Origin: Sanguinoderma infundibulare
Lineage: Eukaryota; Basidiomycota; Agaricomycetes; Polyporales; Polyporaceae
Assembly: GCA_032821775.1 (NCBI GenBank)
Contig: JAVLRN010000009.1
Coordinates: forward strand, 2,418,001-2,482,000
DNA: 64,000 bases
Reading direction: 5' to 3'
A program made the translations under genes and the position numbers. Below are positions 1-11,064 of the stretch, one piece after another. The notes below the pieces were generated by a model that was not told where the DNA came from, did not search any database, and saw nothing but the letters and a program-made list of their open reading frames with translations. Numbering within the stretch: the first letter of the stretch is position 1; every line of letters starts with the position of its first letter.

Positions 1-574
1 TTGATAGCCAATACATGACAAGCGGTCCTCCCGTTCCAACAATGCACGACATGATAGCATTGTATTGTACTCGTGTTCCCAAGTCCATAACCGAATGGGA
101 GACTCACTTTGAGCATGACTCCTTCTCCGGGAAGACGACGCGCTGGAGCGCGGGGGGATCCTTGCGAATTTGGGCAGGAGGGGGTATTGGCTTGGTGCTG
201 GTGATAGAAGCGTTTGATGATGCAGGACTGGTGACAGGGCAGAACATTGACTCTGGAGGAACGTCGAGAGGAGCAGGAGTAGCACTGGGTGCAATTAGGA
301 CCGGCAGTGACAATGGACCGAGCGGGACTCACTCTTCGTACACATGTTCTTGCAAGAGATCTTCTAGACTCAATGCAGGACGATCCTCCACCTTCCGAAC
401 ACGATCTCCAAACTGAAGCTGGCTGCTGATGAGAAACTGGCCGCTGGGTAGGGATCTGCACCAGGCGGAAAGGTCCTCCTGGCTCATGATAGGGTCGAGA
501 ATGTCTGAGGCCTCTGGAGTTGTGGGGGAGGGCGAGGGAGACCTCGAACAGGCGGTCGTCGACGAAGACGACAT
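1..574 (-). CDS. Partial hypothetical gene running off the left edge
   Basis: I do not recognise the protein. Reading leftward from an ATG at 574, an open frame rich in Ser/Pro (starting MSSSSTTACS) reaches a clean donor GTGAGT at about 334. An acceptor (ACCCAG) near 287 restores the frame into a second exon that contains VPPESMFCP and ends near 104 at another GTGAGT donor. Two well-formed splice sites joined in frame make this a real gene rather than a chance ORF. The 3' part lies outside the window. The 5' end is uncertain: another frame just upstream (about 650-550, with FDAVVPILPDVVFVDDRLF) also looks coding, so the true start may lie upstream with a further intron. It is divergent from the nucleoporin gene that starts at 994. 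Function unknown. Confidence 0.45.
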
Positions 575-993
575 CGGGGAGGATGGGGACGACGGCGTCG
601 AAAGGGAGAGTGAGCGGGAGTCGCTCGGGCGCGCAGAACACGGCCCCTGTGCCGGCTACAGTAGATTACGTAACCACACCTGCCTGCCCTGCCTGCCAAA
701 AAGCCACGTCTGCCGCACATTCTCGCACCCCAACGCAGCAATCCTCCTTTAGATAAGTATTCTCTCTCATCTCCATCTCCCGGCTGACGGCCGAACCTTC
801 CTAAAGTCGACATTTTCCTGGGCCTCCGTGGGCAGAGAAGGAATCATCTCCGCTCTAATTCTTTGGAGTCCGATACGGGCGCCTGTCAAACGGGGCCACG
901 TGCCTATGGGACATTCGACGCGAGCCACAAGACAAGTTGGTCCCAACCACGTCCAACCCACTCCCGCTCTGTCCTCCCTCGCCGCTCACGATC

Positions 994-3267
994 ATGAAGA
1001 GAGCCGCCGATCACCAGTTGACGAAGGAGGGTGGAGAGGACACTGATGATGAGGTTGAGGTACGTGCCACACCCGCAGGGAGTTGGTCAGTTGATGAATA
1101 CCACACCAGGAGGTCCCAAAATCTGGCTTCCAGATAGCAGACGAGTCCGTCCTTGCCACCAGACCGTGCGTACTTATAGCAATAACTCTCATGCACAACT
1201 CGTGTTGAATTCAATCCCAGAATACGAGGACTACCAAAACGTTCAGCCGCGGCTGCAAACGCGTCAAGTGCACCTACTCTCAGTGCCATCACCACCGAGG
1301 TACGTCCACCCATGCATTGTCTCGAGCCTCCTTGACCTATGCCCGCATATAGCCCGCCGCAAACAGCAAATTATCTGGTTTCCAGGGTTTTGGCACATCA
1401 ACCACCGCGTCAACTTCCTTCTTCCCGTCCTTCGCACCACCCGCTGCAGCAAAACTCGCGCCTTCATCCCAGCCATCGTCTCTCTTTGGTGGACCGTCTG
1501 TGTCGTCTTCGGCGTCTTCTGCCACCAAGGCGTTTGCCTCCATCGTTGGGTCTTCATCGTCTTCGGAACCACCTGCCGCAGCCACGATCGTCGAAGACGA
1601 CCAAAGCGAGATGGACTACTACAAAGCCCTCCGTGGCCTGAACGTGTCTTTCCTCGCTGCCGTCTCCAAAGCTATCGAGTCGGACCCGTTTGCGGATGTC
1701 GCAGAGCTGCTGGAGCGGTATAAGGCCTTGCGTATCACGGTCAAGTCAGATTTCGAAGCCAAGTCAAAGACTACGCCCAAAGCACCTTCAAGCACGTCAC
1801 TCACTGAGTCAAAACCTGCCGAGACACCAAAACCTGCACCCTCGTTCTCGATGCCTGCTCCGCCATCGAGCTTTGCTGGCTTCAAGCCGCCTGCCCCTTC
1901 GAGTACAGCGACTGCATCCCCAATACCAAGTAGCGGTTTTGTTCCCAAGATCGACACCGGCAGCAGTGGTTCATTAGGCAGCCCCTTCTCCTTCGCCTCG
2001 TCCAAACCCCGTGCTGAATCCTCCGCCACCACCGAGGCTCCCAAGTCCACGTTCTCCTTCGGCTTGCCATCCAACGCCGATCCCACAACATCCACGCCAG
2101 CCAACGCCTTCACATTCGGCGCCGCGGCCTCGTCCAGCAGCACCTCCATCTTCGGGGGCAAGCCCCCAGCGTCGACCTCCTCGACATCCCTCTTCCCCCC
2201 ATCCTCGTCTTCCTCGACTTCCCTGTTCGGTCCTTCGGCGTCTTCCTCTTCGATCTTCGGCAGCGGCTCCCCGTTCGGTGCCAAAGCCGACTCCTCCAAC
2301 GACGCCGACGACGAAACCGAACCCGAAAAGGACAAGGACAAGGACGCGAGACCGCCCGTCTCGTTCTTCGCCCCCAGCTCCGGCGCGTCAACGCCCTTCG
2401 GCGGCGCCTCCAGCTCTGGGGGCACGGGCGGAGCGACGACGCCGGAAAAGGACAAGGAGAAATCCGCCTCCGCGACCTCGTTCTCGTTCGGGTCCGCCTC
2501 GCCCGCAAAGCCCTCGCCCTTCTTATTCGGCGGCGCCGCCACCAAGGCAGGGGGCAGCATCGGGAACCCCGTCGGGTGGGGGTTCGGGAGCCCGCCCAAG
2601 ACGGACGCGGATGCGAGCACCGGGCCCGTAAAGTCCCTTCCGTTCGCGTTCACGCCGCTGAAACCGATCACTACCACGTTCGGATCCGGGCCCGGGTTCG
2701 GGTTGGCGGCGGCGGCGGTGGAAGAAGACAAGGCGGAGGGCTCATCCGGGGACGGCACTCCCGCGCTCCCGTCTAGCGACGACGCGCAACCCCCGCCGCT
2801 GCTCGCGTCTGCATCGGTGCACGACGTCGAAGGCGAGGGTGAGGAGGACGAGGAGACGACGCACGAGCTCCGCAGCAAGGTGTTCAAGATGACAAAGGAC
2901 AAGGACGGCCAGGCAAAGTGGGGCGACCTCGGCGTGGGCGTGCTCCGGCTCAAGAGGCACAAGGAGACGGACGCGCGGCGGATGCTCTTGAGGAACAGTG
3001 CCACGGGCAAGATCACGATCGTAAGCACTCGTTGATGTCCTTGGGGCTGTTGGAGAGATTACAGAGCGTGCTTGTGTGCAGAATTTCTTGATTCATGGCG
3101 GCATGAACCCTACAGCGGCCGACAAGGTCGTGTCCTTCATGGGCCACAGCGAGGGCGCGTCCACGCCATACCGGATACGCTGTAAAACCGCTGACCAGGC
3201 CAAAGAGCTCAAGGCTGCGCTCGACCGCGAGATCGAGTTGGTCAAGAGCAAAGGCTCGCACGCATGA
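994..3267 (+). CDS. NUP50: NUP50/Nup2-type FG nucleoporin with C-terminal Ran-binding domain
   Basis: Nuclear-pore basket nucleoporin that would bind importin-alpha and Ran during cargo release. Five exons read cleanly: 994-1059, 1110-1165, 1221-1299, 1353-3020 and 3082-3267, giving 684 aa. The first residues (MKRAADHQLTKE) and the segment ESVLATRPIRGLPKRS match the N-terminal NUP50 motif that contacts importin-alpha. Residues of about 70-500 are Ser/Pro/Ala-rich with scattered FG, FGxG and SxFG units. The last 130 residues form a RanBP1-like domain (ELRSKVFKM, then WGDLGVGVLRLKRHKE, then the C-terminal helix KELKAALDREIELVKSK). Joining exons 4 and 5 makes GKITINFLIHGGMNP, which fits the domain; without the splice the frame stops at once. 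Length is ordinary for a fungal family member. Highly GC-rich third positions. Confidence 0.93.
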
Positions 3268-3594
3268 ACGCGCCGACACGGTGCACCCACCCTTCTACGC
3301 GGCATGCACATTGTATATATGCGCTGCATACTGCGCTCATGATGATACTCTAATACGTACGCAGTATGGTTTGGCACGCTCCCATCCGCCGCGCGACGGC
3401 AACCACGGACCACACACGTTTGTTGTACACGGAATACACGTCCCTGACCTTGCCCCTCTTCCACAGTCCACGTCACCCAGTTGTCACAAATGCGATGCGC
3501 GATGATGCATATTCATAGTTCACACCCCCAAACATTCGGCACCCCAGAGCGAATGCATAGACCCCAGCGAAATGCTAACCTGCAAGACGCCTGT

Positions 3595-5759
3595 TCATTT
3601 GCCCACAAAGTGACTCTGGGCGTTGTGCCACGTCGAGTAGTGCACAAACGCCTCGCTGAGCAGCATCTCGATCTCGTGGTCCGTCCAGCCCTGGGTGGGG
3701 AGGGACTGCAGGAACATGATGATGCCCTGTAACGGGGTTGTTGAGACGCGCAGAAGAGGGCGTGTCCGTCGGGTTAACGTACCTGGAAGTCCATCTCCCG
3801 GAGCTTCTTGCTCCATTGCACGAGGAAGGCGGAGCAGACGTACAGGTGGAATTGCGAGAACGCGTCCGTGCCCTCGGCCTGCACACAGCACGATCAGACA
3901 TTGCGCGTGAGAAAGGGTGTCGAGCGATGGAGCGCACCAAGTAGGTATCCCACATCCGAACGGTATTTTGCACGCTGATCTCGCGCATCAGCAAGCAGTT
4001 CATCCACCGGAACGCGAACTGCATGAACTCGACGTTCTCCGCGTCCAGATGTGCCGCGAGCGGTGCTGTAGGAAAGCGACGGATTTTTAATGGTCGGGCC
4101 ATGCGCGCAAGTAAAACCTAAACCGCAGACGCGGACGCAACGCACCGTCGATTCGAGCGACGAGCTCGGCCATGCGCTTCACGCTCCTGTGGATGCCCGG
4201 CTGGCCGGCGATGTAGTTGTCCTGGATGCCGTCGAGCAGGCGCGAGAGGCACCAGAACGTGTCCGCCTCGACCGCCGTCCGGACGCTCTCAGGCAGGATG
4301 ACCGTGTCGAACTCTTCTACGTCTGAGTCTGAAGGACAGGAAAAACGTGAGCGGTGTGAAAGCGTGCTTTGACGGCGACGTGGACGGACCGATGTATGCG
4401 GAGAGAAAGACCTGGAAGAATGGCGTCGCGAGGTCGTTGATGCCTTGCACGTAGCCGCTCGCTGGATGCCGGATCGCCCAGACATAAAGTATTCGTTCCA
4501 GACTCTGGGTTTCGGTCAGGAACATAAACACATCCGGGCCGGGAAAAAGCCCCTGACGGTACACTTTCGAACAAGGAGGGGGGTTAAGAGTATGATGCAC
4601 GTCGCCGCCACCGAGTACCGTAACAATTCCCCCACCGCATACATAGGGCTTTGCCCGCCGTGTTCGAAAGTAATGGGAAGAACTCACCCGCTGGGTCGAA
4701 CCTTGCATCCATAGTCGCACGCCTGGTCTTGTCCGAGGGACGTCGATCTCGATTTGATGCCAGATTTGCTGGTCAAGACCGTCTCGGCCGCGCAAGAACG
4801 TGGTGTCGACCAGGGAGGCGTATTCGCGCCGTTTTCTAGCGAGCGTGGACGCTCGCGTGGGCTTCGGGAGCGGGAGGTAGCCCAGGAGCAGCGGCCACAC
4901 GAGCGGACGGAGCTCGGCCGGCACGCCGTTCCACGCCAGCTTCCGAAGTTGCGCTGGGGGCAATGAACATGCGGGGATCGTGCACGATATTTGAGAGCGG
5001 CAACGTACCGATGTCGACGTCCTCGCGGGTGATGCACTCGACGAACCGTCTCCGCCTGTTTGTGCGGATGGAGTGCTCACGCACGAGCTTCTCCGAGTCG
5101 GCGGGGGGCGAGTCGGCATGAGACGCGCTGGGCGAGCGAGGTCCGGGACCGGGCGGGCGGTCGATCAGGCGGAGGGGATCTGAGCGTTGAATGAGGTGTC
5201 AATGAGAGCGCAGGAGCCGTATGGGCGCACCGTCGACGATCTCCTGCGCATCGCCCCTCAGCACACCCTGGTCGTACCGCGGCTTCGCGCTGAGCGGGCC
5301 CGCCACCCGGTCTTCGGCACCGTCTGCCTCGAGCTCGCCGATGACCATGTCCCCGTCGAGCTCGTCGTAACCTGCGCTGTGTGCGAGGTGGGCGTACTCG
5401 CGGCTCTCGACGCTCCCGCGGTCGGTGGACTTGCGGACGATCGTCCATCCGTTCTTGCTCGGGGGCTGTTCGACCTTGGGCGGGTAGGAGCTCGGGGCGG
5501 CGACGTGCGTGTAGGAGAAGGCGAGCGTAGAAGAGGAGGTGTTCAGCGCAGGACGTGGGACGGGTTTGGGTGCGGTGGAGGAGGAGGATGCACGGGCATT
5601 GGTGGCAGGACGCTTCCAGTCGGGCTTGCTCGTCGACTCGGAGTCGGAGGCACTGTCCCAGGCGTCGTCTTCGCCCCAGTCGTTTGCTGCGTAGGAGGAG
5701 AACTTGCTTGTCGGGTTGAGGCCGATGTGAGGACGAGCAGGAGGAGGGCGAGCGGTCAT
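3595..5759 (-). CDS. GYP1: Gyp1/TBC1D22-type Rab GTPase-activating protein
   Basis: TBC-domain GAP that stimulates GTP hydrolysis by Golgi Rabs (Ypt1-like). Eight exons are supported by in-frame joins: 5759-5231, 5179-5009, 4953-4688, 4504-4390, 4328-4146, 4065-3938, 3878-3783 and 3726-3595 (539 aa). The first ~190 residues are low-complexity. The TBC domain starts at LRKLAWNGVPAELRPLVWPL. The arginine-finger region reads IEIDVPRTRPGV, the Gln finger is in ASGYVQGINDL, and the end is the Gyp1-specific GWTDHEIEMLL and WHNAQSHF. I chose the ATG at 5759 (MTARPPP) because it has G at -3 and begins a conserved-looking PxxGLNPTSKFSSY segment; an in-frame ATG at 5834 is possible but lies in less convincing sequence. 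Head-to-head with the gene at 6505. Confidence 0.93.
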
Positions 5760-6504
5760 CTCGCCGTCGACGTTCAAGATCAATTGCCCCCATTCGCCGC
5801 TCGCTCGCTTCCACACGGGCGCCTGAATTGCCAAATCGGGTTATGCCACGCCAATGTGTAGCCAGCCTTGAGCCAGCCCTGTAGATCTCGTCGCCGACCG
5901 CCGTAGCCCTTGCATGCGTGCGAATAGAAGATAATAGATCTATTCGACTACATATTTGCATGAGCGACCACGATCATCCTTACGATATGTTGGTTCCTCG
6001 CGTCGCAGCCGATCCTGATTGTGTTGCCCCAACATACAAATCTTACGTTGTGTCTCATGGGGAGCTATAAACAGTGCACTACATGGCTTTGTTTCTGTAC
6101 CGTCACTGGAATACGTCCCATGGAAGATCGCGGTCCAAATGGTGTCAAGAAGACACTAATTAGACTGTGCGAATTGAGTCCGGTGGCTGTGGGCGACTGC
6201 GACGACGCAGACAACATTACGTACGAGCCAACAGAACAACCCACACATCCGTGGCAAGGTTGAATACCGCCGAGGACAGCTGTCCATGGTCTTTGCTGAA
6301 CAATGCGCGCAGGACTGCTCGATGCTGCTCGAGGGCGGGGTGAGTTGGAGCGCCGCCGGCCCGGGATCGTCGTGTCAAAGTGATGCGCCACCGCGATTGA
6401 CCGGGGTGGTGTGGGTCTAGAGCGGTCAATATTAATCTTGAACTTCACCTCTGTCTCCTTCCTTCTCATCCCCCGCCTCGCCGCCCCCTCGAGGCACGAC
6501 CGCG
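5760..6504. promoter_or_regulatory. Divergent intergenic region between the RabGAP and the 6505 gene
   Basis: About 745 bases without a convincing gene separate two genes transcribed away from each other, so this should hold both promoters. A strongly pyrimidine-rich leader (runs of CT from about 6443 to 6500) ends directly at the ATG at 6505, which is common upstream of fungal start sites. No clear TATA box stands out. The open frames here look like chance. Confidence 0.4.
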
Positions 6505-9500
6505 ATGCCCACCAAGGCACCGCCAAAGAACAGGCCGAAGCCTGTCCCATCCACTTCGCGTGAGCTCGTGCCCGTCGGGCCAAGAGAAGTCTTCAAATCC
6601 AAGCACCGCGGACGCGAGCGCGACGAAAACGGCAACAAACCACTCACAGCCCGCGCCCTCGTCCTCCGCAATGGCAAGTACGGCGCCATGGGCACCGGAG
6701 AGGTCGTTCTCGCGACTCGCATGAGCGGACGCGAGAAGTTAGATCTGTTGGCCGGTACGTTTCCCACTGATTGACCCGTTGTGCGAGTGGATCGGTGAAA
6801 TGGGCACCCACAGAGGATCTCATGAACCAGGCCATCGCCGCCCCATTCAAGCTCGATGTATGCTTGAGGATCGCAGACTCGCAGCTCAGCGGTATTTGTC
6901 AATCTCTCCTCGCATGCGTACCTCGATCGCTGATCGCATCCGGTTTACAGCGTATCTGGACGAGCTTAGCATGCTCCAAGACCCCGGCTTCTTCTGCGAC
7001 AAGATGGAGCGCGAAGTCGCGGTGCGCATCGATACAACGCAAACCAGGGCCCTCAAAGGCAAGCTCAAGGAGCACATTGCCTCCACGATCTCGACCTAGT
7101 GAGCATTCCCCCTAGCATGCTATCCGAACATGCCGCTTACCGTCTCCCGCGTGCGAAGCATCCACAACACGTACATGATGGGGTCCGGCTGGCGTGTCGT
7201 CGGCGATATCATCCGCGAGCTCATCGAAGCCGGTCTCGACGACGCCGTCATCAAGTCCCAGCTTCGGGCTGAGCCGTCTATGCGCTCCCGCTTCCTCGTC
7301 CTCTACGACACCGTCAACGTTCTCGTCCAGGCGGGCCAGAACAATTTCGCCGTCTTGGCTTCTGCTACTCGTGCGTATGGTCTCATCCAGTCCCGATTTA
7401 CCCAGCGGAAGTGGACCTCGTCAAAGTTCCCGTGTTTAAGCCGCTTGCGAGTTTCACTTTCATGGCTTGTCATCAGCCACTCGGACGGCGGAGATAGCCC
7501 AATATTCCGTTCCGGGACAGCCCATGAAAATGACTGGACATGTTCTCATGTCGCCATCCTATTTCGTGCGGGAAGATGGCTGGTCCGTCAAAGCCTGTTT
7601 TTTGACGGACTATAAGCAGCTTATATAGAACAAAGGCGTTTTTGCCAACATTTTCCCGTCCGGAATATGTTCGTGATAGGAAACCAGTTACGGTCAATTT
7701 CCAAGGCTGTTCTGGGGCAGGATATCGTTCTCTCTCGTTGGATGGACTTTGGAAACCCGGAAGGATTGAGGATGAGCTTGGGCCATGTTTTCCTTGAAGC
7801 GTAAAGTCGGAGATGGCGTGATGGGCGCTCCTACTTCAGCGTGTACTCACTGCATATCAGAGGCGCGGGAGGGTGCCCCGGCTCCAGTGTTTATCGGTCG
7901 TATCCGTCTGCGCTCAACATTCGCGAAGGCGCCGTCGGCGTCGTCTGAAGGTTGGCGGCGAAGCGGGTTCGCGGACTAGTCGCAGAGGACCCTGACGTCA
8001 AGTGCTAGGAGAACCCTGGCGACTGCTGGCTAGATGGTACACTCCAGCAGGAGGATCGCACGGGGCGTGAATTGTCGCATGCCACGAGGCTTCCCTGTCG
8101 CTGCCCATCATGTCCCCACCGGTCGTTGCCGCTCACTTGGAAGTGAACTCGGTATATTATACTACTGTCTTGCAAGTGGGCATGTAGACTCTACCAATGG
8201 CGCGCCTACTCCAGCGTATCCATATAATATCAGTCGTACTTGTCGCCGGTGGTGGAGGAAACGTGTAGGAAGTAACCAAGCCATCCGTTTCATTGCGTAG
8301 CGCATCGCACATGAACGCTGACGTGATGGTGCAGCGGACTATCGCAAGTACTTCAACATCAAGAAGAATCCGGAGACCAAAGAGGAGGAGGCCATTTTCG
8401 ACTGGGGCTCCCTCAAGTCGGTCCACAAGTCGTTCCTCGACTCGCTCATAGTCGAGCTGTGTCTGCCGAACTCGCCGATTCCGAAGCAAATCCTGTACCA
8501 ACTGCTTGGTGAGGCAATGGAAGAGTCGCCAAAGGAAGCGAAGAAGTTCTCTCAAGAGGTTTGGGACGCCGTGGGCGACCTCTCGGTAAGTATGTTTCAC
8601 GATGCTAGCGAAGGCTGTCACTCACCCGTCGATCGCGCAGACCATTGTTGAGCTGCAGGCGATGCTCGAGGGCATCCTATCCGGACCCGACGGCGAGAGA
8701 TGGAAACAAGAGCCGCGTAATATGCCGGAGGCATACGAGGCCTGGATCGACGCGCAGATCTTTTCCAAGGAGGCGACCGGGCTCTGGGACGTCTTCAGCG
8801 ACTTGATCTCTCCGCTGAGCAGCACGACGAAGAAGGCGGTTCTTGACCAGTTCTGGCAGTGCATCCGTAAGGTTTGTGGGTCGTTGCGCACATATGATCT
8901 CGTGTTCCTAATGGCTCGCGCGCAGAACTACCAATCTGTCTGCGGCAAGACTCCGGACCAGCTGTGGCACATCGAGGACATTCGCAAAGTGAAGCCAAGC
9001 TGGCACGGTTGGGACACGCGCTACCGACGCAAAAACGGCGAGGACGCGCTCGCTCTCCTACCTGGCGGAGACGGCCCCAGGAAGGGCGGGAAGAAGCCGC
9101 TGGCGATCAAGGATGGCAACGCGAGCGACGACTCGATGCCGTCGTTGCAGACGGTGTCGGACTCGTCCGACGAAGATGAGGACGATTTTGAAAACGACGA
9201 CGACGATTACGAAGGCGACGATCAGGACAGCGACGCGTCCGAGGGCTACGATGAGGACGATGAGGACGCACTGCGGGACATGTTACGCGAGGCGATGGAT
9301 ACCGCGGTCGCGTCGTCGGACTTTTACGGCAATGGTCCTGCGCCGGACTTCGAGAACCTTGCGGAAGAGCGCAAGGGAAACCCATTCTTGAAGCTCCTTG
9401 GCTCGTTGAGAGGTGCGTGGAACAAGAACAAACTGCTTCACTGGTTGTTCTCATCTTGCAGGTCGTAGGTCGCATGTTCTCTGCGAGTTCTACGCTCAAC

Positions 9501-10810
9501 ACTGCCACTCGACGCCAGCCCCGCAAGCCATACACGGGTCCGAGGATCCCGCCGACCAAGGTCTATCCCAGTCCGACTCCTGCGAAGCCTGCGGCTGCGG
9601 CTCAGAAGCCTGCCACTGGCCCTTGTGAGTGTCTCTGTCACTCCCCGTTAGTGTGCCCGGTCTCATTGGCCCGACGCACAGCGACCCAACGTCCTCACCA
9701 GACCACCGTTGAGGAGGTCGAAGATGAAGAAGCACCTTCTGCTGCGGCGAAGAAGAAGAAGAAGAAGCCGAAGAAAAAGAAGAAACCCGCCCCTGCGGCA
9801 GAAGCCACGAATGGTGATGCGCCGCCATCCCCAGTTCCTGCTCCTGCGCCCGCACCAGCTGCTGCCCAGCCGACAGCCCCTACCCCGCAGCCTGCTGTCT
9901 CCACCCCGCCGACGAGTCCGAAGAAGGACACGGCGAAGACCAAGTCGCCTCCGCCTGCGAAGCCGGCGCCGCAGCCGCGTCCGTCGTTCAGCAGCTCGAC
10001 GACGACCCTTCCGTTCGGAGCATCAACGACCTCGCTTCAGACCGAGCAGACGGCGCAGTCTGCGCACAAGTACCTGAAAACCGAGGGTCTGACGAGCGGG
10101 AAGCAGAAGGTGAAGACTCGCGGTGTGGGGAACCTGGACGGGATCGAGGAGAAGAAGAAGAACCGGTTCTGGAGCGCGTTCGCGAAGAAGGACAAGGGGC
10201 GGGACGTGAAGAACATCGAGGAGAGCGACGACGAGGAGGACGAGGAGGAGGGGGAGAAGAAGAAGAAGGAGAAGGAGAACATCTTCTCGAACCTGAGCAG
10301 GCGCACATCCGAGCTGATGCACCAGCTGCTGCGGACGTCCGAGGACAAGACGCAGGGTCTGGCGGACATGCGGTGGGAGAAGTTTGTCAAGGTGCGTGGG
10401 TGTATGCGCGTCTTTTGCACTTGTGCTGCAGAGGCTGATGTGTGGATCGACTTCGCGGCGGTAGCTCATGGAAGATATGGGCTTCACGTACGTCCCGAGC
10501 ACTGCCGGCTCGCGAGTCCGGTTCGACCCTCCGAACCCGAGGGATCGCGTGAGTTCCGTTTAACTGACTGGAACGAACACTGTGTTTAGGACGCTGACTT
10601 CTTTTCCCTAGTCCATCAGTTTCCACAAGCGTACGTCGATCAGGCACCGTTACGACCGATCCCGTCCCGCAAGTTCTTGCTGACATTACTTTGATAGCGC
10701 ACCCGGATCCGACGATCCACCAGGTGAAGCTCAAGGACTTCGCCAAGAAGCTCCGCGAGTACTACGGCTGGAACGAAGAAGAGTTCCTGAAGGCGACACA
10801 ACGCAACTGA
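6505..10810 (+). CDS. Large conserved-looking protein of unknown function with C-terminal HicA-like fold
   Basis: Twelve exons give one frame of 921 aa: 6505-6754, 6814-6857, 6890-7098, 7159-7370, 8335-8585, 8641-8871, 8926-9412, 9469-9624, 9682-10391, 10465-10548, 10612-10630 and 10698-10810. The N-terminal ~480 residues are a mostly helical unknown region (for example MQDPGFFCDKME-type and GSGWRVVGDIIREL segments). Then come an Asp/Glu-rich stretch (about 9160-9290), Lys-rich and Pro/Ala-rich linkers (9750-10000) and a second charged stretch. The last ~70 residues (KLMEDMGFTYVPSTAGSRVRF, then ISFHKPHPDPTIHQVKL, then the final helix) follow the HicA pattern: a GF after the first helix, a GS-x-x-x-F strand, a strand ending in a His, and a final helix. 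HicA is known as a bacterial mRNA interferase; any such activity here is only inference. Two oddities: a 32-nt intron (6858-6889) and a 964-nt intron 4. Confidence 0.82.
7371..8334. repeat. Unusually long intron 4 carrying a transposon terminus
   Basis: Every other intron in this gene is 32-73 nt; this one is 964 nt. Positions 8169-8195 contain CTTGCAAGTGGGCATGTAGA followed by CTCTACC. This is the reverse complement of the outer end of the MITE at 34523-34809 (25 identical bases). A matching left end was not found, so the copy is truncated or diverged. Two similar segments (from about 7821 and about 8196, each running from a GCGC-CTACT-CAGCGT core to ATATCAG) may be a further small duplication. 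The intron still has good donor and acceptor sequences and restores the frame. Confidence 0.5.
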
Positions 10811-11064
10811 GGTTCAATAAGCCCCGTGGCATCGACTGTAACAATTCGGACCTCGAGTCGCGGTTGCAAGCTGTTGTTGTAGGGCTTTTGTTGTACGAGT
10901 GTCGTCATGAATGTGGTGTTGTTGGCAGATGTTTCCACCCCGATGTCAGGAGTGCATCCAGGCTACTACTGTACAGGGTTTGGACAACGAACTTCCTGAC
11001 CAAGCGCAAGATTTCCTAAGCGCCTTTGCTACAAGAAACCACCGCGTTTGCGCGCCCCAAATCT

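Noticed and set aside
1619..3028. A 469-codon open frame antisense to the nucleoporin gene
   Set aside because: It is a shadow of the Ser/Pro-rich GC-biased coding strand and has no ATG-led, family-like sequence.
6065..6583. A 172-codon minus-strand frame upstream of the 6505 gene
   Set aside because: It overlaps the start of exon 1 of a well-supported gene and has no recognisable content.
9695..10502. Long Phe/Ser/Leu-rich frames opposite exon 9 of the 6505 gene
   Set aside because: They mirror AAG/GAG-rich coding sequence and are low complexity.
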